From the NCBI RefSeq assembly GCF_031755915.1, contig NC_083386.1:8494001-8558000 (forward strand): 64,000 bases of DNA, written 5' to 3'. Source of the stretch: Ziziphus jujuba (lineage: Eukaryota; Streptophyta; Magnoliopsida; Rosales; Rhamnaceae). Position numbers and translations under genes: made by a program. The notes below the pieces were generated by a model. The model was not told the origin of the DNA, did no database searches, and was given only the letters and a program-made list of their open reading frames with translations. How positions within the stretch are numbered: the stretch's first letter is position 1; each line of letters begins with the position of its first letter. Positions 46,973 through 59,957 of this stretch are shown here, one piece after another.

Positions 46973-49900
46973 ATGGCTTTGGCAAACACCGCCATGATCG
47001 CGTCCTCCTCTGCTCCCCATCGATCCAGAATCTTCCTTCGTGACCCCCTCAGGATGATCCCCACCGTTCACCACAAATTCTCCCAGCCTCATCAATCCAA
47101 TTTCTCCACCTTCAGGTAATCCCAACGCCAACGATACTTCCTTTCTTCTTCTTCTTATCCTTTTTTTTTTTTTTTTGTTTGTTTGCCGGGAAAATTTTGG
47201 AAGTTTTTTTGGGAGTAGGTAAGCTGCTTTCCGTGTGGTTAAAAGTGAATATAATCGACGAAATTTGATAATCGGTGTTGGTTTTCGCTAGAAATGGAGG
47301 AGTTGAGTCAATCGGCTGTTATTTTATTTTATTTTATTTTTGGTGAATGTCAATCGGAATATTATATTTGTTCACTCGAACGATTATTTTGGTCTTGAGC
47401 AATGGAAGAATCTAATGTTCATAATTTGTATAAATACTGATGAGTTTCTGTGTTTTGGGTTTTCCTTTGTTTTTATAAACTTTGCGTTTGTTGAACCGTG
47501 TGTTATATCTGTCCGGTTCTTTTTCTTCTTCTTCTTCTTTTCGCCTTCTGGATGGTTTCCGGGAAAATTTGGGAACTATGGGAAATAATTGGCCGTCCGT
47601 TTGGGAAAATTTCTAGAAATGAAGGATAACATTATGTTTGTATAAGCTTGATATCGAATTTGTTTTGTACCATTTTTTTTTTGGGGGGGTCTTAAAGAAT
47701 TGGAAAAGCAGTGATTCAAAATTATGGATTAAATTTCCTGTTTAGTTTTGTTCTTTCCTCTATTTGCATGAAATTGCATCTGTGGAACTGCATTATAGAT
47801 TGTTTACAAGTTTTCAAGCTGTTATGCAGGATTGTTGTACATGCTTCATCCAATGGTCTGAACGCTGTAGGGTCCACCTCATTGGTATGTAACATACTTA
47901 ATTGATACATGTATAAAGTCTTGATTATAGAGATGCATTTATTTTTCTGCATTAAAATAATGGTGATGATTATGCTTGTTTTAATTGTGTTTTACATACT
48001 GCCTGTATTTGCTGTGCCACCATGAAGATTACCTTGTTGATGATTTACTTTGAAATGCAAAATGTTGTGTCTTAAAACTTTAGTACTGTTTTCAGCATCT
48101 GTCTTACATGTCAGGATTTTTTTTATTATTAGTATTGTTAATCAATTAATTTTTCTTCTCTTGTCTTACTTCTATCGTACTTTATGGTAGTCCCCTATTT
48201 ATCCTTTTGTATTGTTATTGGAGTTCACTTAATATGTTGGTAATTGATTTCCATGTGTGATGTGCCTGCTTACCCGTTATAAGCTTTACTTATGTTAGGT
48301 TTCATTATGTCATTGCATTGGTAAATTTAATTCACGTCACTATTGCTATTCATGATGACATTATGCAACAAGTACTGTTTCGTTCATAAACTCTGGTGAA
48401 TCTGTTGTGTTATTTATTCAATATACTTTATGTGTTGTCTGGCATTAACTGTTTTTTCATTAGTAACTATAGATAATTCTGATTTTTCATAGTTTCAATA
48501 AATTCATTCATTTTATCATTTGAATTCTGGGTGTTGAATTTTGGTGAAGAAACATACTTTTTTCTTTTGAAACTATGGTTATCTAAAATATATGGCTATG
48601 GCTTTTATTTGGATTATGTGAATTACCCTAACATTGTTTAAAATGATTTAAAATGCAGAAGTCTGATCAAGATGCTGATTATGTTCCAATGCCAATTGTC
48701 ATGATAGATCAAGATTCTGATTCTGATGCAACTATTGCACAACTTAGCTTTGGAGATCGCCTTGGAGCTCTCATTGATACGGTGAAGTGGCTATTGCAAC
48801 TTTTAAATTTATTGTAGTTGGATATATAACAGGTTTTGTTTTTTACTTTTCTCTTTTCTTTTTTTTTTTTTTTTTTTTTTCCCCCCTCCCCATATATATA
48901 TATGTTGTTCAGTTTAATGGAAATATAGTCAACTTCATAGAAATTGTGGAAGAAGACTCACAAATTTCTTCATCTTTCTAAAGCAGATTTGCTATAACAC
49001 TAGATTTTTAATGTACCTCATTTGTATTATCTATCGTTACTTTCTTACTTATGTTGGAACTCCACAATCTGGTTTAAGCTGTTAAATTGTGCAAATATAG
49101 AAGATTAGGTGAACTTCATCATAATTGTTCTGAACGTTGGTGGAAAATACGTTTAATCTGTGTATCAAATATGCTGAATGTTGTGAGGGTTTTATTTTGA
49201 TTTTTAGTTGAGCTGGCCCTGCAGAGAGACTAGAGCTGAGAACTTATTTTAATTCTTTGTTTTTCGATTTAGTTTTGCATTTTGTTTGTTTGTTTTTTTC
49301 CTTTTTTACAAAAGAAATGTTTTCCTTGAATGTGATGATTATTCATTTGATTTGTCATATTTTATGGCAGATGAGAGCATTGAAGGATTTGGGATTGGAT
49401 GTGGCTAAGGGAACTGTGACAACTGAGGGATCAGTCAAGCAAACAAAATTCTTCATAACGCGCTTGTAAGTACATTTTAGGATGTTTTATTTTGGGATGG
49501 GTAACTTTTAAATGGTATTAGGAAGTTTTTGCTAATTTACAAGAGTGGTTGAGATTTTTACAGCTTTCATAATCATGATCTGAATTGTTCTGGAGTTTTT
49601 ATTCTCTATCATTCATGACATTAATTTTAGAGATACTGGCCGCAAAGTTGAAGATCCTGATACATTGGAAAGAATTCGACTGACTATCATCAACAATCTG
49701 TTGAAGTATCATCCTGTAAGCATGTTGATTGCTCATTTTTAACTTTGACATTTACTGGGAGAGAGTTTTTTTGGTTCATGGTTTATGGTTTCTGCATGAA
49801 TTGTTACTAGGAGTCTAGTCAGCAACTTGCAATGGGGGAGGCATTTGGAATAAAAGCTCCAGAAAAGAAGGTGCATTTCTAATACTTTTAGCCTTGCAAT

Positions 49901-50929
49901 TTTAATATTTTATCTTGATCCATTTTGTCCTATATGTTCTTATCTACTGTGGTTATTTCTGTTTTAAGATGATTTTTCTTGTACACTCTATGGAAGGGAG
50001 TGTAACATAAAGAGGGCATATTGTTCTGCCTTGATGATCAAATTATTCTAACATTAAAATTGATAGCTATATTATTTTAATATTAGAAATGATAACAATT
50101 GTTTGTAGCCAATCTATCAGCCAAAAAAAGGGTTGCCAAAGACTTTGGACTGAATCAATTGCTTCCCATGTTTTTGTTGTTGTAGCTTGACGTTGATATT
50201 GCAACTCATATACATGTAAAGGAAGATGGTCCTAAGAGAAGGTTTGTCTTTTTAATAACAGCTTTTAGCATTCCATCTTGTTCTTTGATCTTACCTTTCC
50301 ACTCGAGGATGGTTATTTTGAAACTGAATATTTATTTATTTATTTATTTTTGACAATATTATGCTAAAATGGGTGCTGGCTATATTATTAATGGTGTGCA
50401 CAATTTTCTGCAAATTTCCAGCTTGCTTTATATAGAGACGGCAGATAGACCTGGATTGCTGGTTGAAATCATCAAAATCATTGCTGACATTAACATTGAT
50501 GTGGAATCAGCAGAGATTGATACCGAAGTATTTCTCTCTCTTTCTATCTTTCTCTCAAGTTGGTTTTATTTTATTTTATTTATTAATAAACACCTTATCT
50601 CTCGCCTTAGGGGCTTATTGCAAAAGACAAATTGCATGTCAGTTACAGAGGTGCAGCATTAAACAGTTCCTTGTCACAGGTAAATGGTTAAAGTCAATCT
50701 AGATATTTATTTGAAAGTTTATTATAGGCCATCAGAAGTTAAAATTTCGTGTGTGTAGTGAAAACTGAAATGCTATTCTAACTTTTATAATATAACTTGG
50801 TTTTTCGAGTTAAAACCTTTATCAGTCACCGCATCTCCCCTTCTCAACATTTTATTCGATGTGCAGGTGCTAGTTAACTGTCTGCGTTACTACCTGCGGA
50901 GGCCAGAAACAGAGATTGATAGTTACTGA
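46973..50929 (+). CDS. chloroplast ACT-domain repeat protein, ACR11/ACR12 type
   Basis: Ten exons join in frame to 284 residues: 46973-47115, 47830-47884, 48659-48781, 49371-49465, 49631-49715, 49811-49870, 50186-50241, 50422-50527, 50611-50679, 50867-50929. The start [13 protein letters not shown] opens a Ser/Arg-rich, acid-poor N-terminus of ~50 residues typical of a chloroplast transit peptide. A first ACT domain covers about 83-160 ([20 protein letters not shown] at ~97) and a second about 190-275 ([20 protein letters not shown] at ~211). ACT domains bind amino acids or act as regulators. Arabidopsis ACR11 is linked to plastid glutamine synthetase/GOGAT, so a nitrogen-sensing role is inferred. 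Which of ACR11 or ACR12 it corresponds to is not settled. Confidence 0.92.
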
Positions 50930-51084
50930 TACCCGGCTGAACAACTTTTGATTGTAAACAAAACTGTAGTAATTGTTGTACCGAGTAATTCAAGAGCACG
51001 TTCCATTTGTGTTTGTACTACTTGCGTATTGGTTAAAAAAATGTTGTGCACTTAACTTGCAAACATTAGTTGTTTTTTGTTTTT

Positions 51085-51115
<31 letters not shown>

Positions 51116-52381
51116 CCTTTTCTTTTCTTTTTGGGTGCATCTCCTCCCAAATTAGAGGTAGTGCATACCTAGAAATCCAGCTAATATGTAAGCTTGAAGT
51201 GAGATAGATCTATGTTAACTGGAGCAATCTTCTTCATATTTGGGAAATAGATATATTTGTACACGTATTTTTCCAAGTACATGAATATATAGTTAAGCCT
51301 GCCTAGGCAAGAAATTTTTTGTATATCAAATTGGATTTTTAGGTGTATAAAAATATTTGGTAAATAAATTTTAACAGGATCCACAAAAGGTTATCTAAAA
51401 CGCAACAAAGAAAACCAAGATATCAAAGATTTATGTTGAAACAACCGTCTCAAGGAGTTTTAAAGAAAGCTCAACTTGGATGCTTCATTTGGTGAGGGCT
51501 ATCGAGGAGCGATAAGCGTTGCAGGACACGCTATGGTTTTATGTGACTGAGTCCTAAAACCTGAATGCACAGATGGTTGCAAGTTTATGGACGATGCTGA
51601 AGAAATAGGTGTGCAATTGTGGATGTATTGAAACAAATCAACTGGACTGTAGCAACTCTCATGGAGGATGTATGGCACACATGCATTCGAGTAGAAGGGA
51701 AGCAAATGCGTGGCTGATTGGATTGCATAATATGCTGGCATTTGAGAGATTTTGCCTCATAAAAAAATAAAAAAATAAAAAAATAATAAAGAATGGAGAA
51801 GCAAAAAAAGAAGACTCTTTTTTTGGCTTTTAATAAAATCACAAAACCACTAAATAATCGATGGTCCATCCTAGACCACCTAAACCAATAATTGTACTTT
51901 GAATACTCTAATAATGCAATTTGTTTCTTTTGACATTGCAGTAGTTGGGAATTTCATGTGCATTTACTTAAGGAAATGGGTTGCAATTTGTCTTTACAAA
52001 TACTCCTGCATCAATAATCACACCCACTAACACAGTTCATCCTTTATTTAACTACTTCACTAAAAGCAGCCAAAATGGAAAAGGCATTCCTTGCTGGTGG
52101 TTGCTTGATTAGGTTCTAGCCAATCCTCTTTTCTCTTGGTTCCAAAGCAAGCTATATTATAAAAAAATAGCAGTTTGTTTATAAATATACAAAGAACTAC
52201 TTGTTTTTGTCCATCCAGTAGTAGCCTATAGTACCATTTCCAGAATTACCAGTTCTTAGAAAGTAATACCAATCCCTTATTTTGCTGTATAATTAAAAAA
52301 GAACTACGTATTTTCAATTGTTTTAGTAACGAAAACCGTACATTCAGCGACGTATGGTGGCTGTGTAGGGAGCTCAAAACA
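50930..52381. other. intergenic
   Basis: 3' UTR of the ACT-domain gene, then a long poly(T) near 51087-51115, then AT-rich sequence without a supported gene. A TATAAATATA word near 52179-52188 could belong to the promoter of the germin-like gene, about 200 bases before its ATG. Confidence 0.45.
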
Positions 52382-53026
52382 ATGTTGTCAAGAATTGTAT
52401 TTTTGTTTGTGATCATTCTCAACAAGTATGTCAGTAGGGCTTCTGACCCAGATCCTGTCCAGGACTTCTGTATACCGATTACCAAACCTGCAAGCAGTGT
52501 CATCCAGTGCAAGAATTTTTCTACTGTGACAGTTGAAGATTTTGTATATTCTGGCATTAAGGAGCGTGGAGAGTTTGGCCAAACCGGGCTTTCTTCCACT
52601 GCGGTGAACTCTAATGTCTTCCCGGGACTGAACACACTTGGTATGTCATTGGTGAGAGCTGATTTTGAAGTTGATGGCATTAATGTCCCACATTTCCATC
52701 CAAGAGCAACTGAGATAGCATATGTACTTAAAGGGAAGGTTTATTCGGGATTTGTCGATACAAATAACAGGGTTTTTGCTAAGGTGATTGGACAAGGTGA
52801 TGTTATGGTGTTTCCAAGGGGTCTAGTGCACTTCCAAATGAATGTTGGAGATACTCAAGCTACTATACTTGGGAGTTTTAATAGCCAGAATCCTGGATTG
52901 CAGAGAATTCCTACTGCGGTTTTTGGATCTGGAATTAAAGATGAGCTTTTGGAGAAGGCTTTTGGGTTGAGTTCTAAGGAGATTTCTAAGTTGAAGAAAC
53001 GGCTTGCTCCTCATAGATTGAGCTAA
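52382..53026 (+). CDS. germin-like protein (secreted cupin)
   Basis: A single exon of 214 residues. A hydrophobic signal peptide (about residues 1-20, ending near YVSRAS) is followed by SDPDPVQDFC, the usual mature start, with two conserved Cys (DFC and VIQC). Cupin motif 1 reads INVPHFHPRATEIAYVLKG with HxH and E metal ligands. Motif 2 reads GDVMVFPRGLVHFQMN with the third His. The HFH form differs from the commoner HTH but keeps the ligands. Germin-like proteins are apoplastic oligomeric metal proteins; activities in the family include superoxide dismutase and, in true germins, oxalate oxidase, and none can be assigned here. Normal length, no lesions. It is convergent with the TBL gene. Confidence 0.95.
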   Translation: MLSRIVFLFVIILNKYVSRASDPDPVQDFCIPITKPASSVIQCKNFSTVTVEDFVYSGIKERGEFGQTGLSSTAVNSNVFPGLNTLGMSLVRADFEVDGINVPHFHPRATEIAYVLKGKVYSGFVDTNNRVFAKVIGQGDVMVFPRGLVHFQMNVGDTQATILGSFNSQNPGLQRIPTAVFGSGIKDELLEKAFGLSSKEISKLKKRLAPHRLS

Positions 53027-54543
53027 AAGGGAAGAGCTCATTTTTGTTTCTATTTTATTTTATTTTTCATTATACATTATTCTTGGAAGTTACAAAAATG
53101 ATCAAATTAAGTTTGGAAGTACTATATTCTTTTTGAGCTAAATTTGATTGCTGCAATTCATGAATCTAAAAACAGATGCAACAAGCATGTATTCAATGCT
53201 CATTAGAAAAGATCTTCAAGTTATGAGATTGGTGGGCGAATTAATGAGAATTTTAATCTTGTTTCAATTATCTTCTTTTAATGCAGAAAATTCTCTATTT
53301 GGCCAAAACTTTGGAATTTTAGATCAAGATTTTGTATTCACCACCCAAAAAAAAGAAAGTGAGGGTCTTTTAATATAAAATCATGCTAAAAGAACATTTA
53401 TTTCCAAAAGTAAATAAAATGTGGGAGATTTGCCACAGTGCAAATGTTTGTTCAATTGTTATTGGTAAATTAGAGTTATGCTACAAATACTTGAGTTCAC
53501 AAGATTTAGGCCGACAGATTATCAGACTCTTGAATTTCCTTACAAGAATTTTCATCTATTTACTGCTGTAATTCCGTAACATGTTATACTACAATTTCAC
53601 CCTGAAACTAATCCTTTTCCTTATGTCTACCACATCATACTCTAGTATTTAAGATTGATGGTCTGGCTGGTCTGGGTTTTTTTAGTCTTCGATATTTATC
53701 TACTTCAAAATGGATGCACCTATAACTTTTATATTTCTCAGCTGCATCACCGGAGATATTTCTTCCTGCTGTAAAAGCAATAGAGAAAGTACCACTTATG
53801 ACCAGACATCATCATTTGAGATAAGGTCTTGGCTACAAAGTGAAGAGCAAGCATCACTTTTCTTTTTCAAAAGCGTGGTGGTTCAACCTTATAACTAACC
53901 ATCATGCTTGCTTAATGCTTTAAATATCATATTTTGAATGGTGTAGCAAAAGCAACGGGTTAACTTTGCATAGTTTTCTTTGGTAAGTGATCAAAAACTG
54001 AAAAAGGAGAAGCAGTCCAATGATAAGGCACTACTAAATATTTCTTACCTCTTTTTCTAGCTTTTGAAAGTATGAACTCCTGGAATCCTATGACCGACAC
54101 ATTTTCACTTTGAATCTTTCTGAACTCTATTTAGAATCTCCTTAAAACAACATCCTTTTTTTATCTTCTTCTTCAGTTTCCACTTCCTTTCTTTGCCTTT
54201 CTCAAATATGTAACATAGAAAAAAAGTTGACTGTGAAACGTACACTAATTTTCTTCATCATTTTTGGGTCATTTTAACTTCTCGATTATTTCTATTCTGA
54301 GGTTATGTAAAGATGGGAAAGAGTACCTTGGCCTATATGGTTTGGTACTGACAATTAGAGCCACTTTCCAAACATACCATCATCATCATACAACACTGCA
54401 ATAAAACAACCGGAAGAAACAGAACAAAACAGAGCCATGACTTAATTTTACAGACCCTAAGAAAGAAGAAACAAACTCCAAAATGGCAGAACAGTTATTC
54501 TAACCAGTTTACCTACATTTTTTTTTCTTCAATAGTTTCAAAT
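53027..54543. other. intergenic between convergent germin-like and TBL genes
   Basis: Holds the two 3' UTRs and AT-rich sequence. Short ORFs such as those near 53148-53571 and 53710-53898 have no recognisable domain and are not called. Confidence 0.5.
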
Positions 54544-56594
54544 TTAGAGCAAGGCATTCAACAGTTCATTCCAAATATCAGGCACACCAGGCAAGCACCA
54601 ATGGCTGCAGTCAGAGGAAAAGTCTTTTATGTGCTGCTTCTCTTCCTGTCCCATAGCCCTTCTGTAGACAGAAGGATGACCATCTCTTCTATAAGCAGAC
54701 ATTCTAGTTACATCTTGTAGATATACCGGAAATCTCATCTTTCTTAGTACCCCTTGTAGTACCAGCATTTGTTCAGGAACATGTTGATGACTAAAAGCAG
54801 CAAGAGGCTGCTTCTGATTAAAGCATTTCGAACCATTTTCTCTGCCAGAAAATAAATAATTAGGACAACATTTTTCTTGTGAATCAAAGTGTAAGAACAT
54901 GATCTAGCTTACAGTTGTATTAGAAGACTTGATCATACCTGTTATGCCTAGGTGACATGCTCCGGAAAATGACTCGAGTTTTATGAGGGTCTAGATTCAA
55001 ATCTACCCATTTAGCCCATGTTGTCAGTCCTTTTTGGTAAGCAATCATCGGATTCATACTTTTGTAGAATGATCTTCCTTCCATGAAATAGTCCCACCTG
55101 AGTTTAATTTACAAATTTATCATATATCAATTAGTACTTGGAAAAAGCCTAAAACTCAAACACCCTTTTGAATATAGAACTCCGATGCTCATAAGAAGAA
55201 AAAAAAAGAAACTAGAATATGATCATATAGAGAAAAGATTATTGTGAAATTTATCTTACGAACTAAATTTGTCCGAGTGAGTCCACCAATGAGCTGAGTC
55301 AAACACAAGCACGTCAGCTCCTCTCCAATACCTGGCATTCTCTTCAATCATATCCAAATGTAAAATTCTCTTATTTTCGGGTCCTTTTTTCAACTCTACC
55401 AGGAGTGGAGCCCACGAGAACTCAATTGATGTCTCAAAGTCCTGTTTGTCAAACATTAATAATTTTTGCATGTGTTAGCCTTTGCCTGAGAAATTAATGA
55501 TTTGATTACTGTATATGCAGTAATAATCTAAATGATGTATAATGATCATAATATCATTTAAAAAGAAAAAAATTAAATTAATTTATTACCAGGGCATGGA
55601 ATGACATAGAAGGACCATTATAGGTGACTTTCTTTCGGCCAGCAGGAACAACTCCTTGTACTAGGCAAACAAGAGATTCCCACTGATTTCTCATAATTGA
55701 ATCTCCCACCAGCATTATCCTTTTCTTTCTCATTTTTGCAAGAAATTTCAGTGCATCAAACCTGTATGGAAAAGAAAAATGCCAAAAGAACAAAAGAAAG
55801 CCATAAATTTCTAGTGATTTAAGCATAATTTTTATTGCAGAGACAAACATTAACTTCCAATCAAGTACAACCAGAGATTAAGATAAAGCAGTTTTGAATA
55901 AAATAAGCTGCTTACTTATAAGTTGTACATAATTTGTCTTATATATCCCACATGATGATTACAAATGCCACATAATATTTACCATAAATCTCATATTTCT
56001 CAGCAAGACTTCACTGTTTCAGCATCATTCTCTAAAATTGCTATCGATCTAAGAAGAATAAGAAGAGTAAAAACTTCTTTTGAAAAACTAGTATATAGTA
56101 TATACCATTCCTAGCTCCTTTCTTGGTGATAATGGTATAAAACTGGAAATGAAAGAACAACGCCATATCAATTTTTATTTTTATTTTATTTTTATTTTTT
56201 TGGCTTTTCACCATTAATTTGATGTACAAAAGTTAAGACGTGGGCAATTCTCATACCTGGGAATGGAGCAGCCCTGTGGCTTCCACCTCCACTTCTCATA
56301 GTCAGAATCTGGCCTCCCATTCTTTTGACAAGTCACAGCAGTACTCAGATATGGACAATTAGAGTCATATAGAGGATAAGATTGATCATAAACCCATTTC
56401 CCATTTGAGAAGTCACATCTACTTTGCTGGCTCCTCTGCCCACTTTGAACCGTAATGACTTCATCATCTTCCTCATTTAGCCATGAATTCTCATCATTAT
56501 CAAGCTCAAACTGTGATGAGTTTCCATGGAAGAAGCATAGTAGGAGACTGAAAATGCAGACCAAGAAGAGGAATTGAAGGTTTGGTTTAGCCAT
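54544..56594 (-). CDS. TRICHOME BIREFRINGENCE-LIKE (TBL) family protein, likely polysaccharide O-acetyltransferase
   Basis: Five minus-strand exons join in frame to 382 residues: 56594-56257, 55761-55590, 55441-55260, 55097-54939 and 54841-54544. An N-terminal hydrophobic segment (~6-23) could be a signal anchor. The PMR5N region (~58-113) shows CDFSNGKWVYD, NCPYL and WRWKPQGCSIPR. The GDS motif VGDSIMRNQWESL (S134) and the C-terminal DCSHWCLPGVPD (D361, H364) supply the Ser-Asp-His set. Family members add acetyl groups to xylan, mannan, pectin or xyloglucan in the Golgi. The substrate here is unknown. Length is at the short end of the family because there is little spacer between anchor and PMR5N region. 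All catalytic residues are present. Confidence 0.95.
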
Positions 56595-56876
56595 TGAAAG
56601 CCAAACTAAGGTATAGAAGAGGCTTAGGCTTAGTCTTTATTTCAACCAAATGAAGAAGAAGAAGAGTAAATTTGTAAAGGTAGAAAAAGGACTTAAATTG
56701 CATAAATAAGGCATAACTTGCGGTAACGGTGTGGACCATAGGTATATATTGGTGAGAGTGTTCGTTTATCACTTATTGCCATTGTTTCTAGTGTAATTAA
56801 TTCTTTACCTTTATTTTTCATTATAATGTTTGGAACATTGACTCTTGCTTCTTTGTGTATGTATATGTTGTGTATG

Positions 56877-56919
<43 letters not shown>

Positions 56920-57217
56920 TTTTGGTAGTTGAAAGTTGAATGAAAATTTAAGGGTAAAAAAAGAAAGAGATTTAGGTAAAGCGTGACTGGCGGTGTGTGT
57001 AGGCCATGCACATTGTAGGGGTTTTGTTTTTCAAACGTCAAAAAGAAAGAGAGAGAGAAAAAGAGAGATAATCATTGATCATCGCACCACAAAAAGTTCA
57101 AACTAAACCAAGCATGCTCTGTAGAGAGTGTAAAATAGTTTGATGCGTTGAGTAGCGTGGCACTAGATTACATAAAATATTTCGCAAATTATAGAATGTC
57201 ATTGTGGAGAATATAAC

Positions 57218-57255
<38 letters not shown>

Positions 57256-57905
57256 TTTCCTATGCCCCCAGGCACTCCCCGCCAAAAGACTCGACCCAGC
57301 GTCGGCTGGCCGGGCTATATATAAATCAAAATTAGTTGCATTGCATCCTCCATCTTATAAAGTTTAACTTCACATAATATATTACTAAGTTATCATAATA
57401 ATTATTATAAACAGAATTGTTACTTTTTTTAATTATAGCTTTGATGATATGTACTCTCAACTGAAGCCCTTTTACAGCTTATTAGATAATTATTTAGGTT
57501 TTGTTTAGCAGATTTTTTTTTTTTTTTTTTAAAGTTCTATTAGAAGGTTAAAAGTTTTTTTATTAAAAAATAAAAATATTTGGCAAAAGTCAATAAGTAG
57601 TTATTGACCAAAAAAATGAATTTTTTTAAACTGTTTTAAAGAAGTCCAAATTTTGAGTTTTTCTAAAAAAATTCTTTTTTTTACCTTATATGGAAATTTA
57701 ATAAGCATTTAATAAAGTTTAACGAGCATTTAATGCAATTTTTTTATTACAACAAAACATTTATTAGTTTTTTAATAAATTCTTTTTTTTCAAAAAAATC
57801 TATTATATAAAACTAAAGTTTTATTTTCATCAACTATATCAAATGAATCCTTAGTGGTATTAGTTTTTTATTTTTATTTAAATATATGCATATATATATA
57901 TATAT
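56595..57905. other. intergenic, TBL promoter side
   Basis: Presumably includes the TBL leader and promoter. Contains a (GA)n run (56881-56917), a second GA-rich patch near 57047-57069, (TA)n near 57220-57241, and an isolated GC-rich patch at 57259-57316. No gene is seen. Confidence 0.5.
56881..56917. repeat. (GA)18 microsatellite
   Basis: About 18 AG units, ~290 bases upstream of the TBL start codon; it would read (CT)n in the TBL transcript direction, a common plant promoter/leader element. Confidence 0.9.
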
Positions 57906-58071
57906 ACGGAAATTCTATAATGAGGACGGTCCGCATGAGAACCGCAGTATTAGTGACGGTTTTTTCATAATATTAACAACAGATTCTTAGAAAATCGTCA
58001 CCAATACTATGAAAAACCATCACCAATACTGTGGTCCGTATGAGGACCGTCCGCACCATAGACGGACTGTA
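57906..58071. mobile_element. MITE-like hairpin element with ~55-65 base terminal inverted repeats
   Basis: The left arm (about 57906-57970) contains GAGGACGGTCCGCATGAG, CCGCAGTATTAGTGACGG and TTTTTTCATA. The right arm (about 58005-58071) is close to its reverse complement, with TATGAAAAACCATCACCAAT and GAGGACCGTCCGCACCATAG. Only ~35 bases separate the arms. There is no coding capacity. It lies between (TA)n runs, which hide any target-site duplication. The form is that of a miniature inverted-repeat transposable element; the superfamily is not identified. Confidence 0.7.
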
Positions 58072-59645
58072 TATATATATACATATATATTAACTTGTAG
58101 ATATCCACACTATAAAAAAATTATATTAATTTGTATATATATATATATATTTTTTTTTATATTTATATATGGCTTTTTGTTTCCCTCACATTAAGACAGT
58201 CTTATTTTAATAAAGTACATGTATATATACTATAACATACTATAAAATGTACATTTAAAATTATGTATCCCACAATTATGAGATGTGTATTTATATTTTA
58301 TTAAAATCGGGATATATTGAAAACTCTCTATATATACACACATATATATTGAAGTTAGAGCCGGTAGGTGCTTAGTTATTACCAAAAAAATAAATAAATA
58401 AATAAAAGTCAGTAGGTGCTCAGTAATAGTGTAGAGATAACATAATGGTAGAATCATTCTGTGCAATTGTAGATCAAGACCAGAAAAACTCATGGAATTA
58501 ATGCAAACTGTGGTCATAAATCAAATTCCAATTACTGTTTAAAAAAGTGTGGATTTGTAGTTAGTTCTATGGTTTGATTATGCAGCGAAAATAGAACGTG
58601 CGACACCAAAATTCTCTAGTCAAGACCAGCCTTATTACTATCCGAGTTTATATATCGACCCATCTAATACCAATTGTACCCCTCTGATCAAGAAAAAAGT
58701 GAAATCTGTTTAATATAAATTATATATTGATTTTTTTGATAAATAGTGTATTAAATATTTGATTATATTGTTACAAAGTTGAAAAAAAAAATGAATCTTT
58801 TTTTTTTTTTTGGGTAAATAAAAGCTTTAGAAATTTGTTACTTTCCCATTTGCTTTCAATTTCACAAGGTGTACACCGTCAACTTTTGCTACTTCTTCAT
58901 GGACTTTCTGGAAGGCAAAACCCTTATTTGATAACCCATCAAATATTAACTGCAAAAAAGCCCATTTCAGATCAAGATCATCTAAGGTGAATTGCATCCT
59001 CCAAGCACATCCCCTTTTACTTATTTTTTATTTTCTTCTTAAACAATACATAATAACTACCCATGTAATAACAATACAAAATAATAAGTCACCTCTCTCT
59101 CTCTCTCTCTCTGTAAATATATATAATTTTTTGAAAATTAAAAAATAAAAATTTTAACAATAATCTAAAAAATATCACCAATAATCATTGTCATCTAGAT
59201 TGTCTAAAAAAACTGAAACTCTCAATATATAATTTATTACAATTGAAAAATAACCATTTTGTTACAGCATTCTTTACTTTTGACATCCAAAATTTATCTG
59301 TGCACTATCAATGATTTCGTTTAAATTTGTTTGATACTTTATGAACTAACAACATGTTAGATAATTCAGTCATATAGAACATGATATGCTAGTTGATCCA
59401 TCATTAAACATTTTTAATAATTTGATAATATGATTTTGAACAATTTGAAATTATTTGCCTCTTTGTAATGTGTTTATTTATTTATTTTTAATTTTTGGAT
59501 CTAATTTTATATATTTTGTTTGCTAATAATAATTTGAATTTGTTACCCATCTCCATTAAAGAAAAAAAAAAACCAAATTGGAAAAAAAAAGAAAAAAAAA
59601 AGATCTAATTTATAGATCCCTTAAAAGGACAAAAGGTGTTAAAAA

Positions 59646-59648
<3 letters not shown>

Positions 59649-59704
<56 letters not shown>
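59649..59704. repeat. compound (TA)n(GA)n microsatellite
   Basis: About 11 TA units run directly into about 17 GA units. Confidence 0.9.
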
Positions 59705-59706
<2 letters not shown>

Positions 59707-59942
59707 GAATGTATTGGGCGTGTTGCACATGCACCTGCCCCTTTAAATTGGAGGTTTCTTTTTTATTTTTTTATTTGAAGGCTAAAATTTTCAGATAGTT
59801 CTAATTATATATTATTATTATTATTATTGTTATTAAACAATTTAGAGATATTTGGTTGAAAAATACTAGTTACATGAAAAAGAAACTTAACGGAAATGAA
59901 TATTCAGTCTGCAATGAAAGGGCAAAGAAGGGATTGTGAAAT

Positions 59943-59957
59943 AGGGTTTAGGGTTTA
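59943..59957 (-). promoter_or_regulatory. telo-box (AAACCCTA-type) upstream of RIX1/PELP1-like gene
   Basis: AGGGTTTAGGGTTTA on the plus strand equals TAAACCCTAAACCCT on the minus strand, ~120 bases before the ATG. A further AAACCCT lies at 60015-60021. Telo-boxes are typical of plant genes for ribosome biogenesis and translation, which fits the gene downstream. Confidence 0.65.

Noticed and set aside
52246..52680. 144-codon minus-strand ORF
   Set aside because: Antisense to the germin-like coding sequence, with no recognisable domain.
53148..53898. Several ORFs of 60-76 codons after the germin-like gene
   Set aside because: No motif, no splice pattern and no conserved composition; probably chance ORFs in intergenic DNA.
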